Assembly (NCBI RefSeq): GCF_000182925.2
Contig: NC_026503.1
Location: 3,968,001-4,032,000 of the forward strand
Direction of reading: 5' to 3'
Source: Neurospora crassa OR74A
Taxonomy: Eukaryota; Ascomycota; Sordariomycetes; Sordariales; Sordariaceae
DNA: 64,000 nucleotides
The notes under the pieces are model-generated. The model made no database searches. It saw only the letters and a program-made list of their open reading frames with translations, and was not told the origin of the DNA. Numbering within the stretch: the stretch's first letter is position 1; the number at the start of each line of letters is the position of its first letter. Of this stretch, positions 36,490-47,945 are shown in pieces. The position numbers and the translations under genes are program-made.

Positions 36490-39400
36490 CTAGTCTGACG
36501 ACTTATCGCCTCCTTCCGTCTCCTTTGGCGGTTCCCGAACTGCTGGTGATTGTCCTTGCTGCTCGTGATCGTCGACGTGAATCTCCGCAACCTTATCGTC
36601 GTCAATGTCAGCGCCGCCATTGACGAACACCTCATGAACTTGCTCCTTGTGTTCCCATGTCATCTGCGCGATTTGGTCCATGGTGTCCTGATCCTGCACT
36701 GACGGCGGCGGCGGGACATTGTCAGTGAATGCCGAGTAATCGTCGTCCTGTGCAGCAGGTCCGATGAAATCTACAGCGGAGCCATATTCATTGATACCGG
36801 CAAAGACCGAGGCATCGTCCCCGGAGTTGTCGCCTTGTGCCACATCACTCGCAATCTCGTCGTCCAAGCCACTCGCTTCGGAGCCGGTCTTGGGAATGTT
36901 GTCAAAGCTCCAGGTTGTGGGGAGAGCAGAGGCCACGCCGGACATGTTGCCCGCGGCTTCGTAGTTGGGTAGATCAATGCCCTCGTCCTCAAACTCGATG
37001 CTCTTCCGCACCTCAGGACCAGTAATCGTGCCATTGGTTTCCTGATAGGAGGGCAGTTCGGAGTCGCCACTTGGACCGCGGCCACTAACCGAACCAACTT
37101 CTCCTCGCAGGAGAGTTTGACCTGCTCCGTTCGAAGCGCTCGGCGACCCACGAAGGGAGGAGCCATGACCGAGACGCTGGCCTTCCCCCGAGTCCAGCAT
37201 TTCCTCATCGTCGTCAAGGGAATAGCGCTGGGCGACTTCCTCGCATTTGGGCCCGCCTAGAGGTTTGTCTGAGCGGCGACGGTAGAACAGCAAGTAGGCA
37301 GCGGGTGAGACAACCTTGGAGGTATCGGTCACCTTCGAAACGGATGAATCTACTGCTTGTCAGCATTTGCCTTGTCCGCCAAGAACGAGGGCATTGAAAG
37401 TCTTACCATTGAACTCATACCACTGATCATCAACAAAATTCTTGGCAAAGGCAGTGTAATGGCCACCGCCCAAGCCGCCCCAATGGTCATCCACAGCAAT
37501 CAGGTCATAGATCTCCTGTTTACCGTCTTCCTTGTCAATGACCCGCTCGGTGAGGTCGAGGCCCTCGATGGGGAAGTCGACAAGGACATCCAGCTTATCC
37601 CGACGCCAGCCAACGGAGCTAAAGCGTTTCAGATGGACGACTAGAATATCTGGCGTCTTCCAAAGGTCGAATTTCTTGCTTGCGCGACGGTGCTCCTTGC
37701 AACGGGGACAATACCATGTATCTTGCTCGGACAAGATTTCTTCCTTCTCGAACTCGGCCAAACAATCATCTAGACTGATACCGTGCTTCTTACGCAGCTC
37801 CCGTTGCCTCTTCTTGGCACCCAACGACGGGTCATTTAGAGTCTCAATCTTGTTGTAGGTCCTGTTCGCAGGGGAGAAGACAGTATCAAAAGCGTCCTCG
37901 TACCAGTCCACAACGATGCCTTCGCCAAGACGCACAAGGGGCCCTTCCTCGGAGTCGACACGGTAATCTTGCTCAGGGACCTCGATGGGTTGCTGGGCGG
38001 CCGCAGCCCGTTTTCTCAGCTGTTCTTTCTCAAAACGCTTCTTAGCCTTCTTGCCATAAGTGCGGCCAGCTTTCATCTTCTTGTTTTTGCCTCGTGGAAC
38101 GGCATTTGCTCCCCTAGGAGGACTAGCGATGAATCGATCCTGATCAAGGCGTCAGCACATTGTACCACGTTAACCGAACTACTAGGGACAATGCATCAAT
38201 TTGACTTACACTTCCTTTCGGGGCATCCGAGCCCTCGCTCGACTCATCGGCCATCCGTGTCACGGAATCTACCTGTTCCGAAGAAGCTTCTTCGCTACCG
38301 CTGTCATCCGAGCCATCCAATGCATTCGGGCTCCGCATCTCCACATCCGACGAATCCGTCTTAGGGGCCCTCGAGCTCAGTCTTTCGTGTTTGCTGGTGT
38401 CGTTGACGCTTTGCCACCCTGTAGGAACACCGCCATGCAACTCCCTAAAGTAAGACATCGCAAAGAGGTTCTGCAGGGCTGGATTCAGAAAAACTGAAGG
38501 GTCTAACCACTTAGGCTGCTGCGACTTGAAACGCTTGAGGAGCGCCGGAAGACTATTTTTGTTCCAGGTCAGCGACACCATGTACAGATCAACATACTCA
38601 TGGAAGTCACTTACGTTTGAGGAGCTGGCGACGCTGTTGGTTTGGCAGAACCAGTGTTGCCCATCGTCACGTCGACAATATCTTCCTCGCCCTCGACGGA
38701 CTTGGCAACTACCTTAGAGTCTGCAGAGTCAATATCCGATGCGCCATTGACCATCTCGGGATCCGTAGCTTCTGATGCCTCTTCGTCGGCAGTGAATTCC
38801 GACCACGTAGACAAGGTGGCCACCTTTTGCAGGATTTTTCTGCGGATGATATTCTCATCACAAGCCTCCTGAGGCGTCAACACAATGTAATGTGGCGGTG
38901 GGATGTCCTCTACTTTCCTATGATATCTGACACCGGCCCCATTAGGGTCCATAGTACGATGCAGAACTGGAACAAGGAGACGTTCCGCCAGGGGATTCGA
39001 CGTGGGTTGAGCGGGCTCTTCCTCGGCATCGTCCAGCAGCGACCTGTATACCTGCTTCTTGGCCTTCTTTGCGTTGACATTGGTAGGCGGCGCTTCCACT
39101 TCATGTATCACTGCAACGTCACCCGGCTGAATCTCTTCGTTGATCGCCATCATGTCGTCGTACTGCTTGAAGAATTTACCCTTGAACTCTTCACCTCCAA
39201 CAAGACGCTCCGGGGGGACACCGACTCTCGTCGAAATGAACTCCTTTATGGCCTTGAAAGCGCTCGTCTTATCGACCTCTACAACGATTTCCACTGGGGG
39301 TTCGTTTAAGGGATAATACTTGACAGTCCGGGACCAGACGTTGCTCATTGGCAAGGGCAAAGTGAGGTTGTTGAAGGGATCGAATGTGATGCTGATCTTG

Positions 39401-41294
39401 TCGCACACAGGGCAATGAAGGGTTGACTTGTATAATCCGGTAAACAGGTCGGCAATGATCGAGTCGTCACGCTTCTTTGTGATATCCCAAACCTTCTCGG
39501 CCATTTCTTTGATAGCAGCAGGGTTACCGATCATGTCATCTGTAGAGTCTGGCTTCTCAATGTACGGCTTCTTCTTGATGCGGTTCAGGTCCTCTTGTAG
39601 GCCATCGAGCAAGAAACCCAAGAATTCTTGGGAGTCCTGCTGCCCATAGCCAGAGAAGGCGGGGGCATATCGGCCCACGATGCCTTTGAAGTGACGGGGC
39701 GCGACCGAGTTGGGCGCAGGATTCTTGTATATTTCATCCAACAGCCGCATGTATGCCATAGCAACGTCTCCGTTATGGGAAAGCGGATTGTCAGGGTTGA
39801 TCTCTTTCTTGGCCTCGTGAGTGAGGAAATACTTGGTCAACTCTTCAACGCTCCGTAGACATTGCAGAGCCGAATTCATGTAGCATGTATTGCCCAGGTT
39901 CTGCAAGCCAACGCACCCTGGCGTACGACCGGATCTGGGTTGCACCCGGCCCCTATTGAGGACACTCGGGGGAGCCGGGCTGTTACGTCCGCTGACAGTA
40001 CCACGGGCCTGAGCGACAATGCCGTTGCCGACGGTCTTGTTGCCATTGGTCATTTTAGTGAAGAATGTAGAGACGTAATCATCTCGGTCAACCTGTTCGT
40101 CGATGATCAAGGTTTGGTCCACAGTAAGGCCAACCAATGACAGACTCTTCCTCCCGTTGTAGTTGGGATTGGTTGTGGTATCCTCTGCTGCGAGGTGATC
40201 GCGCTCCACACCACGCTCTAGTTGGCTGAAAGTTTCAACATCCACGAGCATTTCCGGCCAGGAGCCAGGGGCCCTAGGTAGGAAGTTGGGTATGCTAGAG
40301 GAACGCCCTGGGGAATCTGGAGGGGTCTCCATACCAGAGGGCTTCGAGGCCTCCTCTGTGGCAGGAATTGTTTGCAACCGCTGCCAGACCCGGACTTTAC
40401 GATCCATAGGAACACCAGTCAGCTTCTTGATTTGCTTAAGAAATTGGTGAAATGAGGCAGATGCGCTTTGGACAATGACGGGCGGTGGCGGCTTCTTCAG
40501 CTTAATCTCCTGTTCGATAGGCAGAGGACTCGCTGCCGACCATAGCCTGTGAACGGTAAAAACGGGGGGGTGGAACTCAAACTGAACGTTGGGCTCGCTG
40601 GCAGCATCAAGGGCGGTATTGTGCGCTATCCGCACAATAGGGGCCTGTCCAGACGCCAGACCATACCATGACAGCACCAGGTCCCATGCGTCCTTGGGAA
40701 ACAGCTCAGCAGACTCTGGTCCCACGCCCGGCTTTAGCTTCACGCACTGCTGGCCGGCGGAGTCGGTGAAGATAGCTTGAATGATATCCGAGTTATCAAT
40801 TGGCCCAATAGTCTCGTCTGAAGGCTCCTTGCTTGTAGGCTTCCCATTAGCACCGAACGCCTGGGCCTTGTTCAGCCACTGCCGTGATACTAAGTATGCC
40901 ACATCTCCTTCTTTTGCGCCCCTATCATTGAAGGCCTTGAGGAGTGTTTCGATCGTCTTGATCTGTTGCTCGATCGGTGGGATTTCTGCATTTCCTTCCG
41001 TCAGAAGCCTGTGCGTTTTTAACTGAGGTACGAGCAGCTGACATGCTTACCTGTCTTCAAGGGCAGTTCCATATCAGCAATGGGCACCTTGGTACCTCCG
41101 ACGGCGTCTGCTTCCACGGGCTGAGGCTCTTCCACATCTTGCCCAGGCTGTTGGTCTTGCGGCTGGGTATCAGGAACCGTGAGCATTTCCACGTCCTCCC
41201 GCGAGTCCGCGTTCTCAAACTCTGGATCCATACTGGATGCTCTTCGTTTCAGGGGAGAACCAGATCGATGTGTCTGCTCTGAAGCGCCACCCAT
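36490..41294 (-). CDS. UBP12: ubiquitin-specific protease Ubp12 (USP4/15 family)
   Basis: Removes ubiquitin from proteins. Exons 41294-41051, 40985-38615, 38552-38210, 38139-37407 and 37352-36490 give about 1517 residues; all four introns are GT-AG, 54 to 70 bases. Order of domains: disordered Ser/Glu-rich start, DUSP domain (about 85-200, with QWLNKAQAF and LFPKDAWDLVLSWYG), ubiquitin-like insert, then the split USP catalytic domain with GLQNLGNTCYMNSALQCL (catalytic Cys at about 449), GYGQQDSQEFLGFLLDGL, a Zn-type CPVCDKISITF and CPRCKEHR pair, and HWGGLGGGHYTAFAKN containing the catalytic His. The C terminus is acidic. All active-site elements are present. The 5' end is unresolved: the first in-frame ATG is at 41294, yet the frame stays open upstream to 41951 with Ser-rich, protein-like sequence but no ATG. 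An upstream exon or a non-ATG start is possible. Confidence 0.88.
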
Positions 41295-43934
41295 GAGCGC
41301 ACGGTGGGGCGTATTGATGAAGGGAGACTGACTTCTCAAGGTCCCGCAACTGGCAGCCTGCAAAGTCGAGCTCGAGTCGAAGAGCTGTCCGGAATCACGG
41401 TCGTTGTCAACGGAGAGATCGGCCGAGGCAGCGCAGGGTGAACTGGCGGCGGAATCGGCAGAGACGTAGTCGGTCGCCGAGCCAGACAGTGTGCTAAACT
41501 GACTCTGAAGGTGCGGGGGTATGCCTGATGGTGGTAAGGAGTCGCCGCGGCTGTATGCTGGAGTGTTGGAGGCAGAGGCCGATGTGGAAGTCGACTGATG
41601 GTGGTCAAAAGGGTAGGCCGGGTCGAACTCTGCTTCTTGTTCGGTAGCGAGCACCACGTCTAGGGCAGCGTCGGTAGACCCTTCCTGTCCCTGCTCCCTT
41701 GTCGACTGGCGGGTAACCCTCCGTTTCTTTGAGGAAGACGTGGTGAAGGTGAGCTGCCTGTGCAGCTCGGAAGGCGCTGGGTCGGTGTGATGGAAGGTGG
41801 GAAGTGGGGGACGGCGCGCGGTGGAGGATGCCGGATGGAGATCGGGGAAATCGTGACAACCCAGTGAGACGAATCGGTAGAGTAGGTGGTCACGCACGGC
41901 ACGGTAGAGCGACTCGGACGGAGCGCTGAGTGGTTGAGGCAGGTAAGAGGGTCAGGTCGTGGACGAACTGACTGACTGACAAACGACAGGAGCAAAGCCA
42001 GACAATAGAGCTGGGTCTGGGGAAAGCGAGTCGTTGCGTTGACGCTGGGTAGTGGCGTCCGTGATAGGTTAGCCGTGGTGCATCGGGCGGACTGGTTGGC
42101 CCGACAGTCTTTCAAGTTTTTTTAAAGTTTTTTTTTCGGGTGTCGTTTTTTTCTTCTTCAGTCTTGATTCCAGTGGACTCGACGCCTCGACGGGACTCGT
42201 TCGGGCGATCGATCAGCAAGGGCACGCTGGGGCCGGAAAAGGCGACGGAGGCCAAGTAGCGGGAATCGGGTGTTACAGCGTGGAGATTTGTTGCGTCACG
42301 TCAAACGGGAACCTGGTACCTTTTTTGGAGTGGTGGCCAGAAATGATACCGAATTTAAAAGAAACATCAACAACCGCCCGGTCTGTTGTCTCTTTGGGGT
42401 TGCCCTGCAGTGAGGTTCTTGTCAACAATGAAGCCGGAGCAATAGGCAGGCTTAGAGAGCGGGTGATGGAAATTCCGTCCAATGGAATTTTAGGCGTTGT
42501 CTGGCTACCCATGGGTTTCTGTGATTTTTTTTTGATTTTTTTTCCCCCCCTCCGGCCGCAGCGGAAGTTGCAGCTTATCTAGGCTGTTCTATGACCCGTG
42601 GTCTCGCTCTCAGTCTGGACTGGGTCGTTGTTGCAACCTGCAAGCGCAAGCGCCTTTGCAAGTGAATAGATGTACCTCTAGGATCGCGGTCGCGTCACGG
42701 CCCTGTTCTGCCCTGACCGTAAAACACCTGTAAAACAACCTCAACCGCGATGGGATCTCTGGGTCGCCTCCCGAACCCTGTGGAATGCGGGTTCCACGTA
42801 GGGTTGATGAAGCGCCCTGGGCAAGGGGAAGAGCACACCCCGCAATTCGAGCACGCAACTACCTACCTACTGTGTACCTAAGTAGCTGTACACAGAGGTA
42901 GGCGGTCCAGGGGCGGGTAGTGGCGTCAGTATCGAATAGAACCTCCTACACCTTCCACTGGTCCTTCGTGGGGAGGGAGTGATGTATTCCAAGTTTTCCT
43001 GTGTGTTGTTTGGCTCCTTCACCAGCACACAGGAGGATTCATAAGGAGATACGAGGGTTACGATCGGAGTGAAGGCTAGTTGAAAGAGGCGCGAACGTTA
43101 TCAGGGCAGTTGTCATCTTATATAAGTTAATTTACCGCCGTAAGACACATGGCGAGTCAGCAGGTAGTAGGTGAAATCAACCGTGTATCACATCAAGCAG
43201 ACAGCAACTTCCGTTCTCTTTCATCCTGAAGGTGTTACTCCTGCTAGCCTTGTCCTGTGATCAAACGACGAGCTGAGAAAGGGTCTCTGTTACGATGATG
43301 GTTGTACTTTGACTATATACCTGTACAGAGGTGAAAGAACCTAATGCAACGTACATCATGTCAAGCACGCCTCTTCAGTCCTGCCTTTGGGAACTTCATG
43401 ATGGAATATTCTGAGAGGACGGATAGCATGATTCATTATTCTTCATCCCCATATCGCCCCTCGCCGTTGTTTCACCCTGGGGAACGGGCTTTCTTTCGAT
43501 CACATTTGTTGTGTTGCCAAGTTCATAGTAGTATCTGGATGTGCGTGCACAGTCATCATCTGTTTGAACACACTATGCTGGTTCATTACACCAAACACCA
43601 CATCAGCATAGCAACAACCGGGTTAAAACTACTGTTATGAAGCCGTCTGTTCTAATGTCCATAGTTACTGGAGAAAGGGGTATTTTCCTCGCAAGCGAAT
43701 GCCTTTTCGGTTTCTTTTCCGAAGGAGAGAACTCCATCTCATGCATGCAACTGCCCACGCTGTCTTCACATGACAGACAAACGCATACTTCTGGCACATC
43801 AATTTACCAACAAAAAAAGGTCTCTCATCACAGTCTTGATTTTCTTTTCTTTTTTTTTTTCGTTTTTTTTTTCAGAAATTCCGAGAGCAACATTTGATAC
43901 GGAAATCGTTATGTCGCACTGTTTGGTGCTTTAC
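41295..43934. other. upstream region of UBP12 with long open leader
   Basis: On the minus strand 41295-41951 is an uninterrupted frame of about 219 codons continuing the UBP12 exon but without ATG; the minus strand has no ATG in any frame from 41295 to 42080. The remainder, up to the end of STE23, holds T/C-rich tracts near 42115-42160 and 42525-42555, TACC-type motifs at 42310 and 42858-42900, and no gene. The region also contains the 3' UTR of STE23. Confidence 0.5.
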
Positions 43935-46900
43935 TTAGAGCTTGGAATCCAACTCCTCGTACTCGCTCAGGTCCTTCACCGGCCTAGCAGCAGCGCTGAC
44001 TGGCAACCCAGCCTTGTAGCTGCGCACATCCTCAATGAGGGTAGGCTTCGTGCCGTTTGACGACGGCGGCGGCGCATCCTTGACCACTCCGCTGACCTTT
44101 TCAGCATGGAGCTTTCTCCATGTCTCGGTGGCAGCATCCATATTGCTCTCGGTAACACTGAGGCTGCCAAGATACTCCTTGAGACCAGCAATCTCCTTCT
44201 CCTCGTCGTGATCAGCCGCGCTCAGTCTCGCTTGGAGGTCGGTGGCGGTTTTGGCCGAGGTAGTAGCATCAAGTTCCAGTGTCTTGACGAGTTCGGTTAT
44301 CTGGGCAGTCGTCACGTCGCTCTTGGCCTGAGCCTCCAAGTAGATGGCGAGCTTGGCCCTGCTAGGCGACGAGGGGTGGATGTAATGCTTGAAGAACTCG
44401 ATCAGTTCCTCTTTAGTAAGAGGTTTGACGTGAGCAGCATCGCGTTGGGCTAAGGGGAAAGGTCAGTATAGACTCAAGGTAGTAAGGGCAATCTCAAATG
44501 TCAAGTACTTACAGATCTCAAAATCATAGTACTCGCTATGGATTTGACTCCATTGCTTGTTGGTTTCCTGGTCCAAAAACTTGGGCTTCTCAAGGCGCTT
44601 CACGATCAGGCTGCGCTTGTGAGCCTCAAATTGCCGAGGGTCCATCTCTTCGATCCACTTTGCCATCCTTTCCAAGAACAGCTCAATCCTGTTCTCCAAG
44701 TAAGGGGCTGTCTTCTCGCTCTGGATGAGGAATCGGAATCCGTAGCTTGTGGAAGTGGCACGCACTCCAGAGAAGACCACGTAGCCTAGCTGCTCCTTGG
44801 TCCTGAGTTGATCGAAGCATGGCTCTTGGAGAATCTGGGCCAAAAGCAGTGTCTTGGCACGGATAAGAGAGTCATTCTTGTCACCGACATAGAGAAAGTA
44901 TTCAATGCAGTTGTTCACGTTGGCAGGGTCCTTGAGCGTCTTCTTCCAGACGTAGTTGGACCCGGGTGGGAGCACCAAGGATCGCAGGATCGGCCACTGA
45001 GAACGCGGCAACACCCTCGGCTTAAGAGTAGACTCGACCATATCCGTCAACTTCAGAGCGTCCTCCTTGTAGAGATTTCCATGGATGTAAACCTCCATGT
45101 GTAGCTGTGCAAGAAGGGCTTTCCGGAACTGCCGGACGTGATCCGAGGTAATATGTGGTAGCTCAGCCGCGAGCTCCTCGATTGTGTGGTCATGCTCTGC
45201 AGTGAGCCATTCCGTGAAGCCGCCAACCTGATACCACGGGACCTGAAGCTCCCAGTTACGGTAAGCTCTGGTCAGACGTTCTTTGATGATATCAAATCTG
45301 TCGTCTCGGACCTCGAGATCCCGCATCGTGATCAAAACGCGTTCCAGGAGGAGTGGAAGCTTGTCATTGTACCCAGATACCTCAACGAACAACCCACGGC
45401 TGTCGAGTGATACGAGGTAGGACAAGCCAGCAAGGTCGGCATCGTACGAAAACTCTTCCAAGGCATCCTTGACGTGGTCAGTGAAAAGCCTCGCCTTGAC
45501 AACGCTCTCAGCAGACGCGTGGATCAAAGGGCTCTTCATGCTGACAATCAAATTCGCTTTGGGCACCCAAAACGTGTCGTCCTTCTTATACCAAGTGCGT
45601 ACTAGGTCATCGTTGCGCACAATCCGCGGCGCCAGAGCTGGCTCCTTAACCTCCTTCCTTTCCACTTCCAGCTTTGTAGGGATGAACTGGTTTTTGTGCG
45701 GGAGATGAAGGTCAGGGATCCGTTCTTGATCGGAGATGGTGGCGGCCTTCTTGATTTCCTCCATAAGTTCGCTAGGAATCTTGGATACGGAATACTCAGT
45801 CCCGTACCACCTTTCCTTGTGCTCCCATTTCCCAGGCACCTCCCGCGAGACGATGGACATACGGAAATTGTCAGGCCGCAAGCAATCAAGGCCCTTGCGG
45901 ATGAGGTTGGCATCATACTTGCGCAACTTGCTAGTTCCGCTCAAGAGCCATTCTCTGGGCAGTGGCCGTTGCATGACTCCGGCTGTCTTGCTTGCGAAGC
46001 TGGAAGCCTGAGTCTTCTGCTTGAACTTGAAGTCAATGTCTCCCATAATCTTTTGCTCGTTGTGGATCCATTCCTGGGGTCCCGTTTGTTTAAGCAAGGC
46101 GATGTATTGGAACACCACTTTGACAACCTCTTCGTAGTTTTTGAGCCCCTTTGCATTTGGGTCAGCAATTTAAAGTATAATCACGAGATAAGGAGGACAT
46201 ACTTCTTGTGTCAACTTGATCTGAATATCAAACATGCCAGGAGAGCCAGGGCAAACAGTCCACGCACCAGCGCTAAGACCATTAGCCCAACCTTTTGACT
46301 TGATGTGAGCCATGATGCTGCCCGGGCCCTCATGGCCAAGTAAGTGGCTGAGGTAACGGCTTGGAAGCTCTTCGAACAAGAGATGCTCATCTAAGAAGGG
46401 GAAGGTGATGTTGAGTTCTCGTGAATCCATTACGGGTTTGGCAAAGGTCACGACTCCGAGTTGCTCCGGCGTAAGAGGAGCTTCATCTGTCCACTCATTG
46501 GGTGGCAGATCTTTGTTCTCTACGTCTGAGAACAACTCGGCGACCCAGCCTTCAAGAACGTCGAGTGGTTCTCTTCCGAGCACGCACAGCTTCATGCGGT
46601 TGGCCGAGTAATGCTTCTGATAAAACTCAATGAACTTTTCACGAACATTGACGCCCTTGGACTCAGGCAACACCTTGAGCGTTTCCAGGTTTCCCGTAGA
46701 GAAATGGCAGTACGGATGCTTGGGGTTCGAGATGGACTTGTCTAATTGGTGAAGTCGCCACGTATCGTTCTGCAGGTTCTTTTTGTTTTCGGAGTCCACA
46801 GCCCGAAGCTCCCTGTCAAGGGTGTTGGCTAGAAAGAGCGGCGCAACGAAGAACTGAGCAAAACGATCCAGAGCACCGTAAAGGGGCGAGGGATTGGTAG

Positions 46901-47945
46901 CCGAAAGCTCCTCATCATTGCTGGGTTTAGCAGACACCTCGAAGTAATAGTTGGTGTGAGTCGCTGCAGTGAAGGCATTAGAGCTACCAGAATTTGTCGA
47001 CAGATACTGGCTGTAGTCATTCTCGACCGGATACTTCTTGGTACCCATGAACAGAAGCTAGAATTATGATCACCAGGGTCAGTAAACAAAAATATCACAA
47101 AAGAATTTCCCTTTACGTGTGAACAAGGCGCGGAAACTCACATGCTCGACAGCATGGGCCATGCCAGGCATGTCATCTTCATCACTGAAGCTTCCGACAT
47201 TCACGTCCAAGGCAGCACTGGCCTTGTCCGTAGTGGGATCATGCACCAAGAGAGCCTCAAGCTTATTGGGGAGGCGGATGACCCGGTAGCTGCGATCATC
47301 AAGAGAGGGTTTCTCCAGCTGATCGGTGACCCGCTCAACAGCGGGTGAGCCCTTGCTGGGCGTGTCTTGAGGTGAGGTGGACATGACAGAGTAATGACGC
47401 CGGTCCAAGGAGTGAAGAATCGATGATCCGGAAAGGCGTTGGGTGTTGTAGAGTGGAGGAGAAGACAGATATTCAAGCTGGGTGTGAAATACAGCGGGCC
47501 CAGCAAGTACTGACAGGAAGCGGCTGACGACAGGGAGGCGATAGTAGGGCGGCGTAGAAGAGAGGGGCGGCGTTGGCGTTGGTGGCGGTAGGTCAAGGGC
47601 CGTGGAGGCGGCTGTCCCAGGGGTCCTAAGCTCTAGGGTCCTGCTACTCCGGGGGCGGGTCCAGAATGGTGTCAGCGTCTGTGCGACGGGTGTGGACACA
47701 GCACCAGAGCTAGGCAAGGTTACCGGCAATTTGGGTGCCAGCAAATCCGGGCTGGCGGTGACACTTCCGGTAGGACGGCACTCTGGTCTGTGAAGTCTGT
47801 TTCGGCTGTGCGCCGACGCGGGGAGACGTGTGAGGTTGCGGTGGCACTGGTTGAGGGAATGCGGGATGTTAACAGGTCCGTGTCGTGGTTGCCGGTTTCG
47901 CGGATTCAGAAGAGCCGGAGAAGGGAGGAAACGAGACGTAGACAT
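43935..47945 (-). CDS. STE23: insulysin-family metalloprotease Ste23
   Basis: M16 zinc metallopeptidase related to yeast Ste23 and human insulin-degrading enzyme; degrades small peptides and matures a-type pheromone in yeast. Exons 47945-47142, 47057-46203, 46148-44513 and 44449-43935 give 1269 residues; the introns (84, 54 and 63 bases) are GT-AG. The inverted zinc motif HAVEH is at about 264-268, split exactly at the first exon end, followed by LLFMGTKKYP and NAFTAATHTNYYFEV. Four M16 repeats follow, including EPCFDQLRTKEQLGYVVFSG in the third. The family is usually about 1020-1080 residues; here the first 187 residues are an Arg/Pro/Ser-rich extension with no family similarity, ending RRHYSV just before a second in-frame ATG at 47384 (MSTSPQDTPSKG). 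That second start would give a normal-length enzyme. Confidence 0.92.
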
